From Lachnospiraceae bacterium (GTDB lineage: Bacteria > Bacillota > Clostridia > Lachnospirales > Lachnospiraceae), in assembly GCA_910574185.1 (NCBI GenBank), contig CAJSZQ010000001.1, forward strand, positions 124,001 to 188,000: a stretch of 64,000 nt of DNA. Direction: 5' to 3'. Each line of letters opens with the position of its first letter. Positions within the stretch are counted from its first letter, which is position 1. Of the stretch, positions 1 to 8,460 are shown piece after piece. Both the position numbers and the translations under genes were made by a program. The notes under the pieces are model-generated. The model saw only the letters and a program-made list of their open reading frames with translations, did no database searches and was not told the origin of the DNA.

Positions 1-174
1 CGATTTTGAATCATCGTATCTTCTCATTACATCTACAAACACTTCATTAGCCAAAGAGTAAAAGTCATCTAAATCTTTACCAGACAGTCCACCAAATCTG
101 ATGAGTATCTTATCAACAATTGCATGTAATTTTTTCGCATTATCTGCGTAATATGTACTTAAAATCTGTTTCAT
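1..174 (-). CDS. Sigma-70-like factor, N-terminal part
   Basis: Partial gene running off the left edge; 58 residues are visible. A good ribosome site (GAGGAGT) precedes the ATG at 174. The reading (MKQILSTYYADNAKKLH..., then LSGKDLDDFYSLANEVF) resembles region 2 of the sigma factors carried by Clostridia mobile elements, where a helix pair meets core RNA polymerase. If so, it would redirect polymerase to element promoters. It is the last of three closely packed minus-strand genes. Most of the protein is outside the window, so the family call is from resemblance only. Confidence 0.5.
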   Translation of the reverse strand, partial: MKQILSTYYADNAKKLHAIVDKILIRFGGLSGKDLDDFYSLANEVFVDVMRRYDDSKS

Positions 175-187
175 TTTTATTTACTCC

Positions 188-367
188 TCAACTATTCTCT
201 TTATATGTATTACGTAATACTTCTTTATAATCCAAATTAAAATCCCTTATTTTTAGATGTTTTGTTTCTCTTTTACATTCAGGACATTTCCAATACTTTT
301 CATGTTTCTTTTTTTGAAAAAACATATGTCCCATCATTGGAACAAAGCATTTTTTGCAAATTACCAT
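188..367 (-). CDS. Small zinc-ribbon protein (59 aa)
   Basis: A 59-residue protein with two CxxC knuckles (CKKC near residue 4, CPEC near residue 31), the spacing of a zinc ribbon, followed by a charged tail. A GAGAGGT ribosome site precedes the ATG at 367. It sits 12 bp after the 222-aa gene and 13 bp before the sigma-like gene, so all three are probably co-transcribed. A nucleic-acid or protein contact role is likely for a ribbon, but no partner can be named. Confidence 0.65.
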   Translation of the reverse strand: MVICKKCFVPMMGHMFFQKKKHEKYWKCPECKRETKHLKIRDFNLDYKEVLRNTYKENS

Positions 368-379
368 AATTTTTACCTC

Positions 380-1048
380 TCAATTCAATAAGTTTAATGC
401 TATCTGATAGTATTCTGTTCTCCCTTTATATTTTGTATGCTTTGCTTTTGTAAGTTCTAATTTTATTTTTTCAATTGTATAACCATATGTAATTGCATTT
501 TCCATCACTTGTATGTAATTTAGGCATTGCTTAATATTTTTATGTTTCTCTCGTATCTCTCCAAGTAGATATCCAATTTTTGCCATTTTATGAGCTTGCA
601 CATTTTTGCCATTATTATCTTCTTTATATTTTTGAAGTGCATGTACAATATCTGACTCGGCAGAATCATATTTTGACAACCCAATACTTAATTCTTCTTT
701 ATAAGTTTTTAGCTGTGTCATGCTCCAACCAGCAAGTCCAATAATTGAACGAGTTTCCTGAATTATTTCTTCAATAATATCCTCTCTAAATTCAATATCA
801 TTTTGCCCAGTATATGCATTTCCATTGCCTTTATAATATTTAACATTCTTCTCTATTTTTCCTGTATCTTTATCTACTACATAAAATTTTCTTATCCATC
901 CCATAGATTTTTTCTTATTTTGAAGTAATGATCTGGCCTGCTTCCAAGTAAACTCTTTCGCTTGTACTGATGAAGTAGTGCTAATATAATTTCCCTGCTT
1001 CATTGGGTTTTCCATTACAAAATTCTTACCATCTGTTAAAATAAACAT
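380..1048 (-). CDS. Conserved hypothetical protein of mobile elements
   Basis: 222 residues. The ATG at 1048 (MFILTDGKNF) is preferred over an upstream in-frame ATG because AAGGAG lies just before it. The N-terminal third (TDGKNFVMENPMKQGNYIS, then a QA(K/R) stretch) reads like a small beta-rich domain. Residues 120-220 are helical and charged. It is soluble, with no signal peptide. I do not recognise a function. It heads the small operon that continues with the zinc-ribbon and sigma-like genes. Confidence 0.7.
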   Translation of the reverse strand: MFILTDGKNFVMENPMKQGNYISTTSSVQAKEFTWKQARSLLQNKKKSMGWIRKFYVVDKDTGKIEKNVKYYKGNGNAYTGQNDIEFREDIIEEIIQETRSIIGLAGWSMTQLKTYKEELSIGLSKYDSAESDIVHALQKYKEDNNGKNVQAHKMAKIGYLLGEIREKHKNIKQCLNYIQVMENAITYGYTIEKIKLELTKAKHTKYKGRTEYYQIALNLLN

Positions 1049-1232
1049 ACTTCTCTTCTCCTTTTTCTTAAAAATGAGTGCAAAAAATACAATGTACTTT
1101 ACACACTGATTTAACAGATACATGTGAATACTTTAAGGGCTTTCTCCCATAAAGCAAATTTTTCAAATTTGTATCCTTAATTCCTATATTCAGTTGCTCT
1201 CCATTGAATTTTTGCAGAATCGCATGAAACGC

Positions 1233-1261
1233 TTGACTTACAGTTCTTTATTATGTAAAAT
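1233..1261 (+). promoter_or_regulatory. Promoter of the 1.3-kb ncRNA unit
   Basis: TTGACT at 1233-1238, a 17-bp spacer and TAAAAT at 1256-1261. It points into a stretch without an ORF that ends in a hairpin plus T-run. Confidence 0.6.
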
Positions 1262-1267
1262 GTAAAT

Positions 1268-1366
1268 GGAGCGTTTCTGCTCTATTCAAATTCTTAATGG
1301 AATTTGTTTGTATGTATGAAGACCTGTCCGATGGTGTTGCCGCACCGATTGAGGAGAGGTCTTTTG
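1268..1366 (+). ncRNA. Predicted small RNA with intrinsic terminator
   Basis: About 100 nt between a consensus promoter and a terminator stem (AAGACCT at 1319-1325 pairing with AGGTCTT at 1357-1363, then T residues). No ORF with a ribosome site lies inside. It is divergent from the 1048 gene. Three similar promoter-hairpin units occur at 28.7, 30.3 and 31.2 kb. It might instead be an untranslated leader or antisense control RNA; no target is visible. Confidence 0.45.
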
Positions 1367-1437
1367 CATTACAGTTACTATTATAGAACGTGCGTTTGTA
1401 TTTGTCAATAGTAAATTGCAAACATTTGTTTGCATTT

Positions 1438-1700
1438 TCATTCCAATTGAGGAAACAAAATATTATGAATAGTATTTTCTTCCTTTAATATCCTATAAAG
1501 CGACAGAGTTCCAAAAAAATCATTGTCCTGGTAGAAGATATCATCTGCCTGCTTAATTAATTTTTCTCCTTTTTTATTTTCTTCGTAATGTCGTGAATAT
1601 TAGATTGTTTATCAAATACAGACACCAACACTACATCATCATCCTTCATGTGTCTCATTAATTCAAATGCTTCTTTAACAGAACAAATTACCACATTCAT
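1438..1700 (-). pseudogene. Small unknown gene, apparently frameshifted
   Basis: An ATG at 1700 opens a 47-residue frame (MNVVICSVKEAFELM...) that stops at 1557 inside an A-rich tract. The +1 frame then continues in a protein-like way (LIKQADDIFYQDNDFFG...) to a stop at 1438. A one-base slip in the A-tract near 1557-1580 would restore a protein of about 86 residues. The family is not recognised. The alternative is a genuine 47-aa protein. Confidence 0.4.
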
Positions 1701-1773
1701 TATGCTAACACCTCTTCCCAATTTATTTTTTCCTCAAGGAAAGTAGTTTTGATAATATCTATATATTATTTAA

Positions 1774-1926
1774 GAAAGGACAAGTATCGCAACGTCAACA
1801 TTATTTAATCTATTTAATAATACAACAACCAGTGTCCAATTTTCTGTACTGGACAAAATTTGTGACGCTCTTGATTGTGAAGTAGCTGATATTTTAGTTC
1901 ACGAAAAAAGCGATACACTAGAATAG
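1774..1926 (+). pseudogene. Remnant of an XRE-type regulator
   Basis: An open frame without a start codon gives the C-terminal half of a Cro/C1 helix-turn-helix protein: STLFNLFNN, then LDKICDALDCEVADIL. This is the recognition-helix-to-end pattern seen in the intact regulators at 30.6, 34.7 and 35.4 kb. The N-terminal helices are missing, and a TAA at 1771-1773 closes the frame upstream. It ends at the hairpin shared with the Uma2 gene. Confidence 0.6.
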
Positions 1927-1934
1927 TATCGCTT
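1908..1934. terminator. Bidirectional hairpin
   Basis: Perfect 9-bp inverted repeat, AAGCGATAC at 1908-1916 and GTATCGCTT at 1926-1934, flanked by A and T runs. It lies between the convergent XRE remnant and the Uma2 gene. Confidence 0.65.
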
Positions 1935-1950
1935 AAATCATTGTACTTAT

Positions 1951-2508
1951 CTAATCTACTTTTTCAAATATATCTCTCAATTCCATCATAATATGAGGAA
2001 ATGCCCGCAATCTAATAATTGTTTCCGCATTATAGTGCTCGTCCTCTTTATCTTCTTCTAAAATATAATTTTGTTCCATAATATATTTCCCATCTTGTAG
2101 ATAATAAATCTCAACTGATTTCCCTTGTGGTGATATTATCCAATATTCCTCTACCCCAGCTTTTTCATAGATATCTTTCTTTTCAGATTTATCCCTCTTA
2201 GCTGTTGAAGGACTCAATGTCTCTGCTATAAATTTGGGTACTCCGCTATAAGCTCCCCCTTTTAAATGTCTTCTATCACAAATCAACATAATATCAGGAC
2301 ACAGATAATCATCATTTATATCTGGGTGATATTTAAAATCTAGATTTTCCATAAATAATAAACACATGCTATTCTTTAAACCTTGTTTAATTATTGCATG
2401 AATATTACTGTTTATAATTCCATGTTTATATCCCGGTGACGGTGACATATTATAAATCATACCATCAATCTTTTCATCTTTTTTTCGTTCAAATTCTGCA
2501 AATCCCAT
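1951..2508 (-). CDS. Uma2-family (PD-(D/E)XK fold) protein
   Basis: 185 residues, usual family length. The family core is visible: KIDGMIYNMSP near residue 14, PDIMLICD near 72, an E-x-LSPST segment near 91, then KKDIYEKAGVEEYWII near 109. Uma2 proteins have the restriction-endonuclease fold; their biological role is poorly known. The conserved D and E positions look intact, unlike the decayed copy at 12.6-13.0 kb. The gene is monocistronic, ending at the hairpin at 1908-1934. Confidence 0.85.
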   Translation of the reverse strand: MGFAEFERKKDEKIDGMIYNMSPSPGYKHGIINSNIHAIIKQGLKNSMCLLFMENLDFKYHPDINDDYLCPDIMLICDRRHLKGGAYSGVPKFIAETLSPSTAKRDKSEKKDIYEKAGVEEYWIISPQGKSVEIYYLQDGKYIMEQNYILEEDKEDEHYNAETIIRLRAFPHIMMELRDIFEKVD

Positions 2509-2589
2509 TTCATCACATCCTTTCTGATTTAGATTATAACATGATATAACAGATTAAAAAATATGTACTTTTCATACTTCAACATTGTC

Positions 2590-3792
2590 TTAATTCCCAG
2601 CTTTAAAATTGTATATTGGTTTTATAACTTGGATAACATCGACCGTATCTCCAATGTTACCCACAATATCATTCATATTCTTATATGCCATTGGGCACTC
2701 ATCTAAAGTGGATCTGTTCACTGATGTTGTATAAATACCATTCATCTGTTTCTTAAATTCTGATACTGTGAATGATTCTTTTGCTTCTGACCGACTCATC
2801 AACCGGCCTGCACCATGCGGAGCTGACTGGTTCCAGTCATCATTCCCTTTTCCAATACAAAGCAAAGAACCCTCTCGCATATTAATTGGGATCAGCAACT
2901 TTTCTCCTTTTCTGGCAGATACAGCTCCTTTTCTCAAAATCATATACTCTGTATCAATATAATTATGAATGGTAGTAAATTGCTCTACTACATGAACATT
3001 TATTCCCTTTATAATTTCATCCATAATCGCCTGTCTATTTAACTCTGCATATTTTTGAATAATTTTCATATCATGAATATACTGATCGAACAATTCTTCC
3101 GCTACATAAGCTAATTGTCTGGGAATATTAGTTCTCTTAGTATTTTTTAACACTGTTATACTTTTCTGAATTTCTCGCTCTCTCCCCTGTGCTTTTAAAT
3201 GAACAATGAGATTATCAATGTCTTTCTTTGCAGAACCATTTAATGATTTATAAGCTTCTTCCTGATAATAGCCAGCCACTTCTAACCCAAGATGTCTGCT
3301 TCCAGAATGCACAACAATATAAATATTTCCATCCTCATCCTTATTCGCCTCTATGAAATGATTTCCTCCACCTAATGTCCCTATACTTTTTTCTGCTCTT
3401 TTAAAATCTATGGATGAAAAACAATATAACTCTTTTAGATCTATTTTATCAAAATACCGATGTGTCTTTTGTCGTATATTAAATCCTGACGGAATCTTTT
3501 CATAAATTGTCTTATCCAGTTTTTGTAATTCTATATGCTTTTCTTTAATCTTAATTACTTCCATACCACAACCGATATCAACTCCAACTAAATTAGGCAC
3601 TACTTTATCTGTTATAGTCATTGTAGTCCCGACAGTGCACCCACTTCCTGCGTGAATATCTGGCATCAGGCGCACTTTACTGTCAGATACAAATTCCTGA
3701 TTAAGTAAAAGAAGCACCTGTGAAATAGATGCTTCGTCTACTATGTCAGTAAAAATCTTAGCCTCATTATATTTTCCTCTTAATTCTAACAT
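2590..3792 (-). CDS. rtcB: RtcB RNA ligase
   Basis: 400 residues, the short bacterial form. RtcB seals 2',3'-cyclic-phosphate or 3'-phosphate RNA ends to 5'-OH ends, using GTP and manganese. Visible signatures are GVDIGCGM (metal Asp and Cys, near 72), GTLGGGNHFIE (metal His, near 140), HSGSRHLG near 162, and SAPHGAGRLMSR near 325 with the histidine that takes GMP. All key residues are present, so it should be active. A GGAGG site precedes the ATG. A second RNA-end enzyme, KptA, is encoded 4.7 kb away in the same island. Confidence 0.93.
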   Translation of the reverse strand: MLELRGKYNEAKIFTDIVDEASISQVLLLLNQEFVSDSKVRLMPDIHAGSGCTVGTTMTITDKVVPNLVGVDIGCGMEVIKIKEKHIELQKLDKTIYEKIPSGFNIRQKTHRYFDKIDLKELYCFSSIDFKRAEKSIGTLGGGNHFIEANKDEDGNIYIVVHSGSRHLGLEVAGYYQEEAYKSLNGSAKKDIDNLIVHLKAQGREREIQKSITVLKNTKRTNIPRQLAYVAEELFDQYIHDMKIIQKYAELNRQAIMDEIIKGINVHVVEQFTTIHNYIDTEYMILRKGAVSARKGEKLLIPINMREGSLLCIGKGNDDWNQSAPHGAGRLMSRSEAKESFTVSEFKKQMNGIYTTSVNRSTLDECPMAYKNMNDIVGNIGDTVDVIQVIKPIYNFKAGN

Positions 3793-3822
3793 ATATCCTC
3801 CATTTAAATAGTTAACTCATTG

Positions 3823-4056
3823 TTATAACGACTTTCTCTTCCCTCTAATTACATCTTTAATATATTCAAGTTGCTTCCAAATTACATAATTTAACTCATT
3901 AGGACTTTTTGCTCTCATAACTCTACCAATAATATTTATATGCAAATCACTCATTCTATCTGATATCAAATCCCAATCCTTAGATGATATTTGTCTTTTA
4001 AACCAACTTTGATACTGCTTTAATTCTTTCAAATTTTCTTTTTCTTCATCTGTCAT
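3823..4056 (-). CDS. Hypothetical protein (77 aa), just upstream of rtcB
   Basis: 77 residues, helical and charged (MTDEEKENLKELKQYQSWF...), with no transmembrane segment. It ends 30 bp before the rtcB start and has a good ribosome site, so it is probably transcribed with rtcB. Family not recognised. Confidence 0.65.
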   Translation of the reverse strand: MTDEEKENLKELKQYQSWFKRQISSKDWDLISDRMSDLHINIIGRVMRAKSPNELNYVIWKQLEYIKDVIRGKRKSL

Positions 4057-4087
4057 ATAATTCCTCCTAATAATTGAAATTTCACTT

Positions 4088-4816
4088 TCATTTTATTAAA
4101 TTATTAAAATTACCTGCAAGTAGTTCATAGCTTGCCACCATTGCATTGATGCGATCTTCATCATTAGTTGATTCTAAAGATTCTTTAAACAATTTGAGAT
4201 TATTTAAAAGGGTTCGAGTACTTTCACTTAGTTCGCTTGGATCTGCTTTATTTTGCTTTTTAGAAATTATTTCATACGCACGTTGCTTTGCTGTTTGAAC
4301 AATGCTTGCTGTCTTTTCTACATCATCAATTACTATATGATGATTCTTAAAATCCTCTTTGTTTTCATGTTTTTTATAATAATCTTTAGCTGCATTACAT
4401 AATACAAGGGTTAAGTGTCGAACATTAATAGTAATCATCAAGTCTTTACCTTGTAAATCTTTATATAATGGTTCACAATATACCCCTCTGCCATCTTTAT
4501 TACACATCAACAAACTAAATTCAGGAAAATCATCATTTTTTCTTTGATTCAATTCTAAATTTCCAGAATGCAAATAAGCACATCTTAATTTGTAACACAT
4601 CTCACCAGAAATCGCTTTTTCTCCAAAATCTCCAGTTGTTATAAATCCTTGATTCTTTAAATACTTATCACACCATTTTGAATAACGTTCTCCAACCTTC
4701 AATTTAGGAAATTCAATCTGTCCACATATATCTGGTAAAGTAAGACCCATACCTAACGCTACCCGTAAACAGTTATGATTTAGAGCATTTTCTATATCGT
4801 TTATTAAATCTAACAT
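4088..4816 (-). CDS. HEPN-like hypothetical protein
   Basis: 242 residues from the ATG at 4816, chosen because GGAGGAG lies just before it. Near residue 87 the protein reads LRCAYLHSG, an R-x4-H motif as in HEPN ribonuclease or ligand-binding domains, in a helical context. If HEPN, it could cleave or bind RNA, which would fit the neighbouring rtcB. This assignment is inference from one motif. The C-terminal half (residues 140-242) is helical and unremarkable. Confidence 0.5.
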   Translation of the reverse strand: MLDLINDIENALNHNCLRVALGMGLTLPDICGQIEFPKLKVGERYSKWCDKYLKNQGFITTGDFGEKAISGEMCYKLRCAYLHSGNLELNQRKNDDFPEFSLLMCNKDGRGVYCEPLYKDLQGKDLMITINVRHLTLVLCNAAKDYYKKHENKEDFKNHHIVIDDVEKTASIVQTAKQRAYEIISKKQNKADPSELSESTRTLLNNLKLFKESLESTNDEDRINAMVASYELLAGNFNNLIK

Positions 4817-4922
4817 AATACTCCTCCAAATGAAACTGAACATTTATCCCAACATTACATAAAACACCTACACTTCTCTAAATAAAACTGCTGCTCTTTT
4901 TCAAACAGTTTGATTAACTTAC

Positions 4923-5595
4923 TCAGAGATTTTCCTCTCTATACTCTTTCAAAGCCTCCAGATATTCATTTTTATTTGCATCTTCAATCACAATTGGCAC
5001 AATATCATTCTTCAGGCATTCTCTGAAAAGAATTAATCTGCCTGTCCTACCATTACCATCTTGGAAGGGATGTATACTCTCGTATCTGGCATGGAACTCA
5101 GCCAGTACAGATATATTTACCTCCTGATTACAATACCAATCCATCAACAAATGAATTTCATGAACAACATTTTCTGGTCTTACAGTCTGATACATGCCTA
5201 TCATATTAGGTCGCTGCTTATAATCTCCGATGGCATATCCATTAATATGATCTTCAAATACACCCGACTTAAGTTCATAATGAAACTGCTTTATTAATTT
5301 CTGTGACAATAATTGATTTAACGTGTCCAACATTTTATAAACATCAGAAAATGTCCGTTCATCTCTTCAACATCTTTGGCTCTATAATAATCATCTGATT
5401 TAGGAAGAGTCCTATTATCAAATAATGAAGCAGTCTGTTCCTCAGCAAGTGTACTTCCTTCAATCTTATTCGAGTTGTAAGCAAATAAACGCTGTGTGTA
5501 CGCATACACACACCAGAGCGGTCGAACTTCTCTCTTTCTATTTTAAATCTTTCCACAAGAAAGTCTAATAACTCTTTATTTGTAGAATTGTTCAT
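4923..5595 (-). pseudogene. Fic-domain protein broken by two frameshifts
   Basis: Three adjacent frames together rebuild one Fic protein. An N-terminal piece from 5595 (MNNSTNKELLDFLVERFK) runs to about 5515. A middle piece (TQRLFAYNSNKIEGSTLAEEQ) ends near 5335. The C-terminal piece carries the Fic core HPFQDGNGRTGR and ends at 4923. Fic enzymes AMPylate or otherwise modify proteins. S-N-K-I-E-G is the inhibitory (S/T)xxxE(G/N) motif. Both disruptions would prevent full-length translation unless they are sequencing errors. An intact relative with an XRE head lies at 19.8 kb. Confidence 0.85.
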
Positions 5596-5618
5596 ATCTA
5601 TATCTCACGCATCATCAT

Positions 5619-6158
5619 TCACACAAGTTCCCGAATCATCTTTCTAACTCTTTCAATCTCATCACTTGTATGTAGTGTTCCACCAACATTCATATCCACA
5701 TACCATTGTAGTACTTCTCCTTCAGTCTGCAAATTATTAACATTAAATAAAAGTTCAGCATTTAACGGTAAATGGTCTTCAAACTCTTTATAATAACTTC
5801 CAAATACTTTAATTTCATTATTCATAAATTTCAAAACGGCTGTTACTCTCTGTAGCCCATCTACACAAACAAATTCATCATATTGTGTTGATGGTAACAC
5901 GCCTCCCCAGCTAGGAGCATTAAAATATATTGTTCTGGCAGATTTACCACCCCTTAATATAAACTCAACATAAGAAACCTGTTGTTGTTCTGTCCATACA
6001 TGACCACGCTGAAACTTAGGATTAAGTTGTAGATTGTAATATTCGTCCTCTTGCCATTTTCTAATTTGAAATGGTATATCAGCCAGAGATATATTAATTT
6101 GCCAATTACCAAATCTGGTAAATTGAGGTATATTCTTAAATCGTGTAATTTTATTCAT
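5619..6158 (-). CDS. DUF262 (ParB/GmrS-like) protein
   Basis: 179 residues. Motifs typical of DUF262 are visible: LNPKFQRGHVW near residue 46, then FVCVDGLQRVTAVLKF near 96, the counterpart of the DGQQR nucleotide-binding signature. Larger family members such as GmrSD act as nucleotide-dependent modified-DNA endonucleases. This protein has only the N-terminal domain, with no C-terminal HNH (DUF1524) nuclease. It may be a truncated or regulatory form. Confidence 0.75.
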   Translation of the reverse strand: MNKITRFKNIPQFTRFGNWQINISLADIPFQIRKWQEDEYYNLQLNPKFQRGHVWTEQQQVSYVEFILRGGKSARTIYFNAPSWGGVLPSTQYDEFVCVDGLQRVTAVLKFMNNEIKVFGSYYKEFEDHLPLNAELLFNVNNLQTEGEVLQWYVDMNVGGTLHTSDEIERVRKMIRELV

Positions 6159-6193
6159 CGTATCACTTCCAAACTCTACTAAAAACTAGAAAG

Positions 6194-6379
6194 TTATTGT
6201 ATTTTTTTTATTGCGTATTCGATACATTCTCTAATATCCTTTACTGTTATATGATAATCTTGACAAATTTCTTCAAAAGAAACTCCATCTCGAATATTAT
6301 ATAATATAAGTGTAACTGGAATCCTCGTTCCTTTTATCGTTGGATCACTACCACAAATTCTTGAATCTTTTATGATCAA
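6194..6379 (-). CDS. DUF433-family protein (antitoxin-like)
   Basis: 61 residues with the DUF433 signature: PTIKGTRIPVTLILYNIRDG, then FEEICQDYHITVKDIRECIEYA. The domain is a small winged/HTH-like module often found as the antitoxin part of toxin-antitoxin pairs. The start is a TTG at 6379 placed well behind GAGGTG. No partner PIN-type toxin is adjacent, so it may be an orphan. Confidence 0.7.
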   Translation of the reverse strand: MIIKDSRICGSDPTIKGTRIPVTLILYNIRDGVSFEEICQDYHITVKDIRECIEYAIKKIQ

Positions 6380-6417
6380 TTTTACACCTCATCTCAATAA
6401 ATCCAAGCTTCCATTTA

Positions 6418-6864
6418 CTAAATTCTTCTTACTTCTTTTAAATATTCTGTTGCCTTTTCATTAGCGGACTCAAAATTAGCCTTCGGTAATACTTCCTCAA
6501 TATACTCCTTTAATGAAATCTTTTTACTATTAATCTTTATTTCAATATCTGTCTTTTGCGTTAAGTCCCCATGACTTAATTTTCTCAAAACAATTGCAAT
6601 CTGTGCTTTCTCTTCATCTCCAACTTTATCAAATATCTGCAATAAATCTAATGATTCTTTAGCCCTTTCTTTACTTCTCTTTTCGATTTCATTTTTATAT
6701 TCTTCATCATTTTTAAAGTGCTTACCTTCTTTCTTAATCAAGTTCTTTTGATTTTGTTTTAACGATAATTCATACGCTTTGCTCATCAATTCCTTTTGAT
6801 AATCATCATCTAATTCTGAGAATAGTAATACTAATTCTTTTACTTTATCTGGATATATATTCAT
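6418..6864 (-). CDS. Hypothetical protein, helical
   Basis: 148 residues from the ATG at 6864, which sits 6 nt behind GGAGG. It is highly charged and mostly helical, with long K/E stretches in residues 35-75. No membrane segment and no recognised motif. Its upstream leader matches the motif repeated before several genes of this array. Confidence 0.6.
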   Translation of the reverse strand: MNIYPDKVKELVLLFSELDDDYQKELMSKAYELSLKQNQKNLIKKEGKHFKNDEEYKNEIEKRSKERAKESLDLLQIFDKVGDEEKAQIAIVLRKLSHGDLTQKTDIEIKINSKKISLKEYIEEVLPKANFESANEKATEYLKEVRRI

Positions 6865-6890
6865 GTCATCCTCCACTTAAAAGCAACATT

Positions 6891-7265
6891 TTATCCAGCC
6901 AAATGATACTCTCTTACTACTTCAAACTCAATCCATTTTAAGAACATTTTAAAATCTTTATTACTATCAAAAATATATTCCTCAACATTGTTTGAATAAT
7001 AATCTACACCAGTATATGCAATTATTTCTTCATCACAGCCACTTTCTCCTCTTACATCATAACATAAACCATTATCCAAATTTCTAAGATAGCTATGAGT
7101 AATACCATTTTCATGATTATCTCTTTCCATTATAGCTACTATCTGCAAGCCTTCTTCAAAATTCTCCAGACACCACTTATCACACTCACCATACAAATAT
7201 CTTTGATCTTCTTCAGATAATTGGTTGATTTTATGTATCTGCTCTATAATCTCCTCTTTACTCAT
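6891..7265 (-). CDS. Hypothetical protein (124 aa)
   Basis: 124 residues; helical N-terminus (residues 1-35), then an acidic, aromatic-rich alpha/beta part (LRNLDNGLCYDVRGESG, YTGVDYYSNN). No recognised family. It has the shared GGAGG leader. Its size and acidity would suit an immunity- or inhibitor-type protein, but that is only a guess. Confidence 0.6.
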   Translation of the reverse strand: MSKEEIIEQIHKINQLSEEDQRYLYGECDKWCLENFEEGLQIVAIMERDNHENGITHSYLRNLDNGLCYDVRGESGCDEEIIAYTGVDYYSNNVEEYIFDSNKDFKMFLKWIEFEVVREYHLAG

Positions 7266-7320
7266 AAGTATCCTCCACTTGAAAACCGGATTTTATTTCC
7301 CTAATATATCATTTACTTTA

Positions 7321-7650
7321 CTAATAGCAGATTCCGCATAAACCAATTGCTCTAATCCGATCCACTTTGTTTTCTCTAAAAACAGTATCCAATATAACCA
7401 TTGTTATGTTAGTATTTTTAATCAGTTCTTCTACATCATTTTCTTCAAAAATGAATACCTTTTTCATAAAATTCTCCATCACAACTTTTACTATTCTACC
7501 ACATTTAGGATATATGCAATTATCTTGTTTCATTGGATCAGTATTCACAGAATACCATGAATTTCCACACTCAGTATAAAGGAAACTATATTCCCCATCC
7601 TTATCTGTTGTACTTTGTTGCGGATATGCCTTTTCTGTTTCATTTTTCAT
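7321..7650 (-). CDS. Hypothetical protein with a possible zinc knuckle
   Basis: 109 residues from the ATG at 7650. Cysteines at C-GNSWYSV and C-IYPK-C-G give a possible zinc-ribbon in the N-terminal half. The C-terminal half reads KKVFIFEENDVEELIKNTN, like a small alpha/beta domain. Function unknown. Confidence 0.5.
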   Translation of the reverse strand: MKNETEKAYPQQSTTDKDGEYSFLYTECGNSWYSVNTDPMKQDNCIYPKCGRIVKVVMENFMKKVFIFEENDVEELIKNTNITMVILDTVFRENKVDRIRAIGLCGICY

Positions 7651-7698
7651 CAATAACATCCTCTTTATCTCCCAATGAAAATCAAATTTATTATATAC

Positions 7699-7956
7699 CT
7701 ATTCATAGATTTGTTTTTCAAATTTTTCATCTATTATCATATGTCCTTCATCATTCCATGAATTTAGTACAATGCTCTTATCTTTTTCCGATGTAAGTTC
7801 ATACCAATGACAATGATGGTCGTCAGGAAAATCATCTTTATCAGTAACCTTATATTGATCGCCACATTTAATATCAAAATCAGGATTACTCATTTCTAAG
7901 CATCGTGCATTCACAGTATTTTTACATACAAGTATATTTCCAATATTATATAACAT
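7699..7956 (-). CDS. Hypothetical protein (85 aa)
   Basis: 85 residues, acidic, rich in His and Trp (DDHHCHWYELTSE). No recognised family. It shares the leader motif seen upstream of its neighbours and is probably part of the same array of small genes. Confidence 0.5.
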   Translation of the reverse strand: MLYNIGNILVCKNTVNARCLEMSNPDFDIKCGDQYKVTDKDDFPDDHHCHWYELTSEKDKSIVLNSWNDEGHMIIDEKFEKQIYE

Positions 7957-8004
7957 AGTTTTCCCTCACAATGAAAATCGAATTTTAATAAAAATATCCT
8001 GATA

Positions 8005-8433
8005 CTATTTAAATCCTAATTCTTGCATTATATTTTGTACTACTTCATATTTATTTTGAATTTGGCGGTCACTTGTTGGTAACTGAGTAACAGGATTATA
8101 TGTATGTATGGCATCTAATTCCTTATTTTTATAATTTTTATCCCACCAAAATCTCTTCTTCTCTTTAATTGGTTCAACTAACTGTATTCTTAATGTTAAA
8201 TCGTTTCTCTCTAAATCCTTAGAATCTAATCCAAAATAATCTGGTTTATCAAAAAGAGTATATAAATGTTCACCACATCTTTTAATTACCGCTCCTGATT
8301 CTCCAACATATAAATATATTGGTTCTTCTTTACCATCCTTTTGCAAATCTATTAAATATACTCCACCATTTATAGCATCTTTTAATTGGCTTTCTTCTTC
8401 AAAAAATTGTATTTTAATCTTGTACTGTTCCAT
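8005..8433 (-). CDS. GIY-YIG-like protein
   Basis: 142 residues. GGVYLIDL near residue 24 and YLYVGESGAVIKRCGEH near 42 match the two-strand GIY-YIG core with its following Arg/His. The C-terminal half (FWWDKNYKNKELDAIHTYNP) contains the expected conserved Glu region. GIY-YIG domains cut DNA; many short ones in mobile elements are uncharacterised. It lies 28 bp downstream of kptA and is probably co-transcribed with it. Confidence 0.65.
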   Translation of the reverse strand: MEQYKIKIQFFEEESQLKDAINGGVYLIDLQKDGKEEPIYLYVGESGAVIKRCGEHLYTLFDKPDYFGLDSKDLERNDLTLRIQLVEPIKEKKRFWWDKNYKNKELDAIHTYNPVTQLPTSDRQIQNKYEVVQNIMQELGFK

Positions 8434-8460
8434 CTGTACTCTCCGTCAATAACTTTAAAA

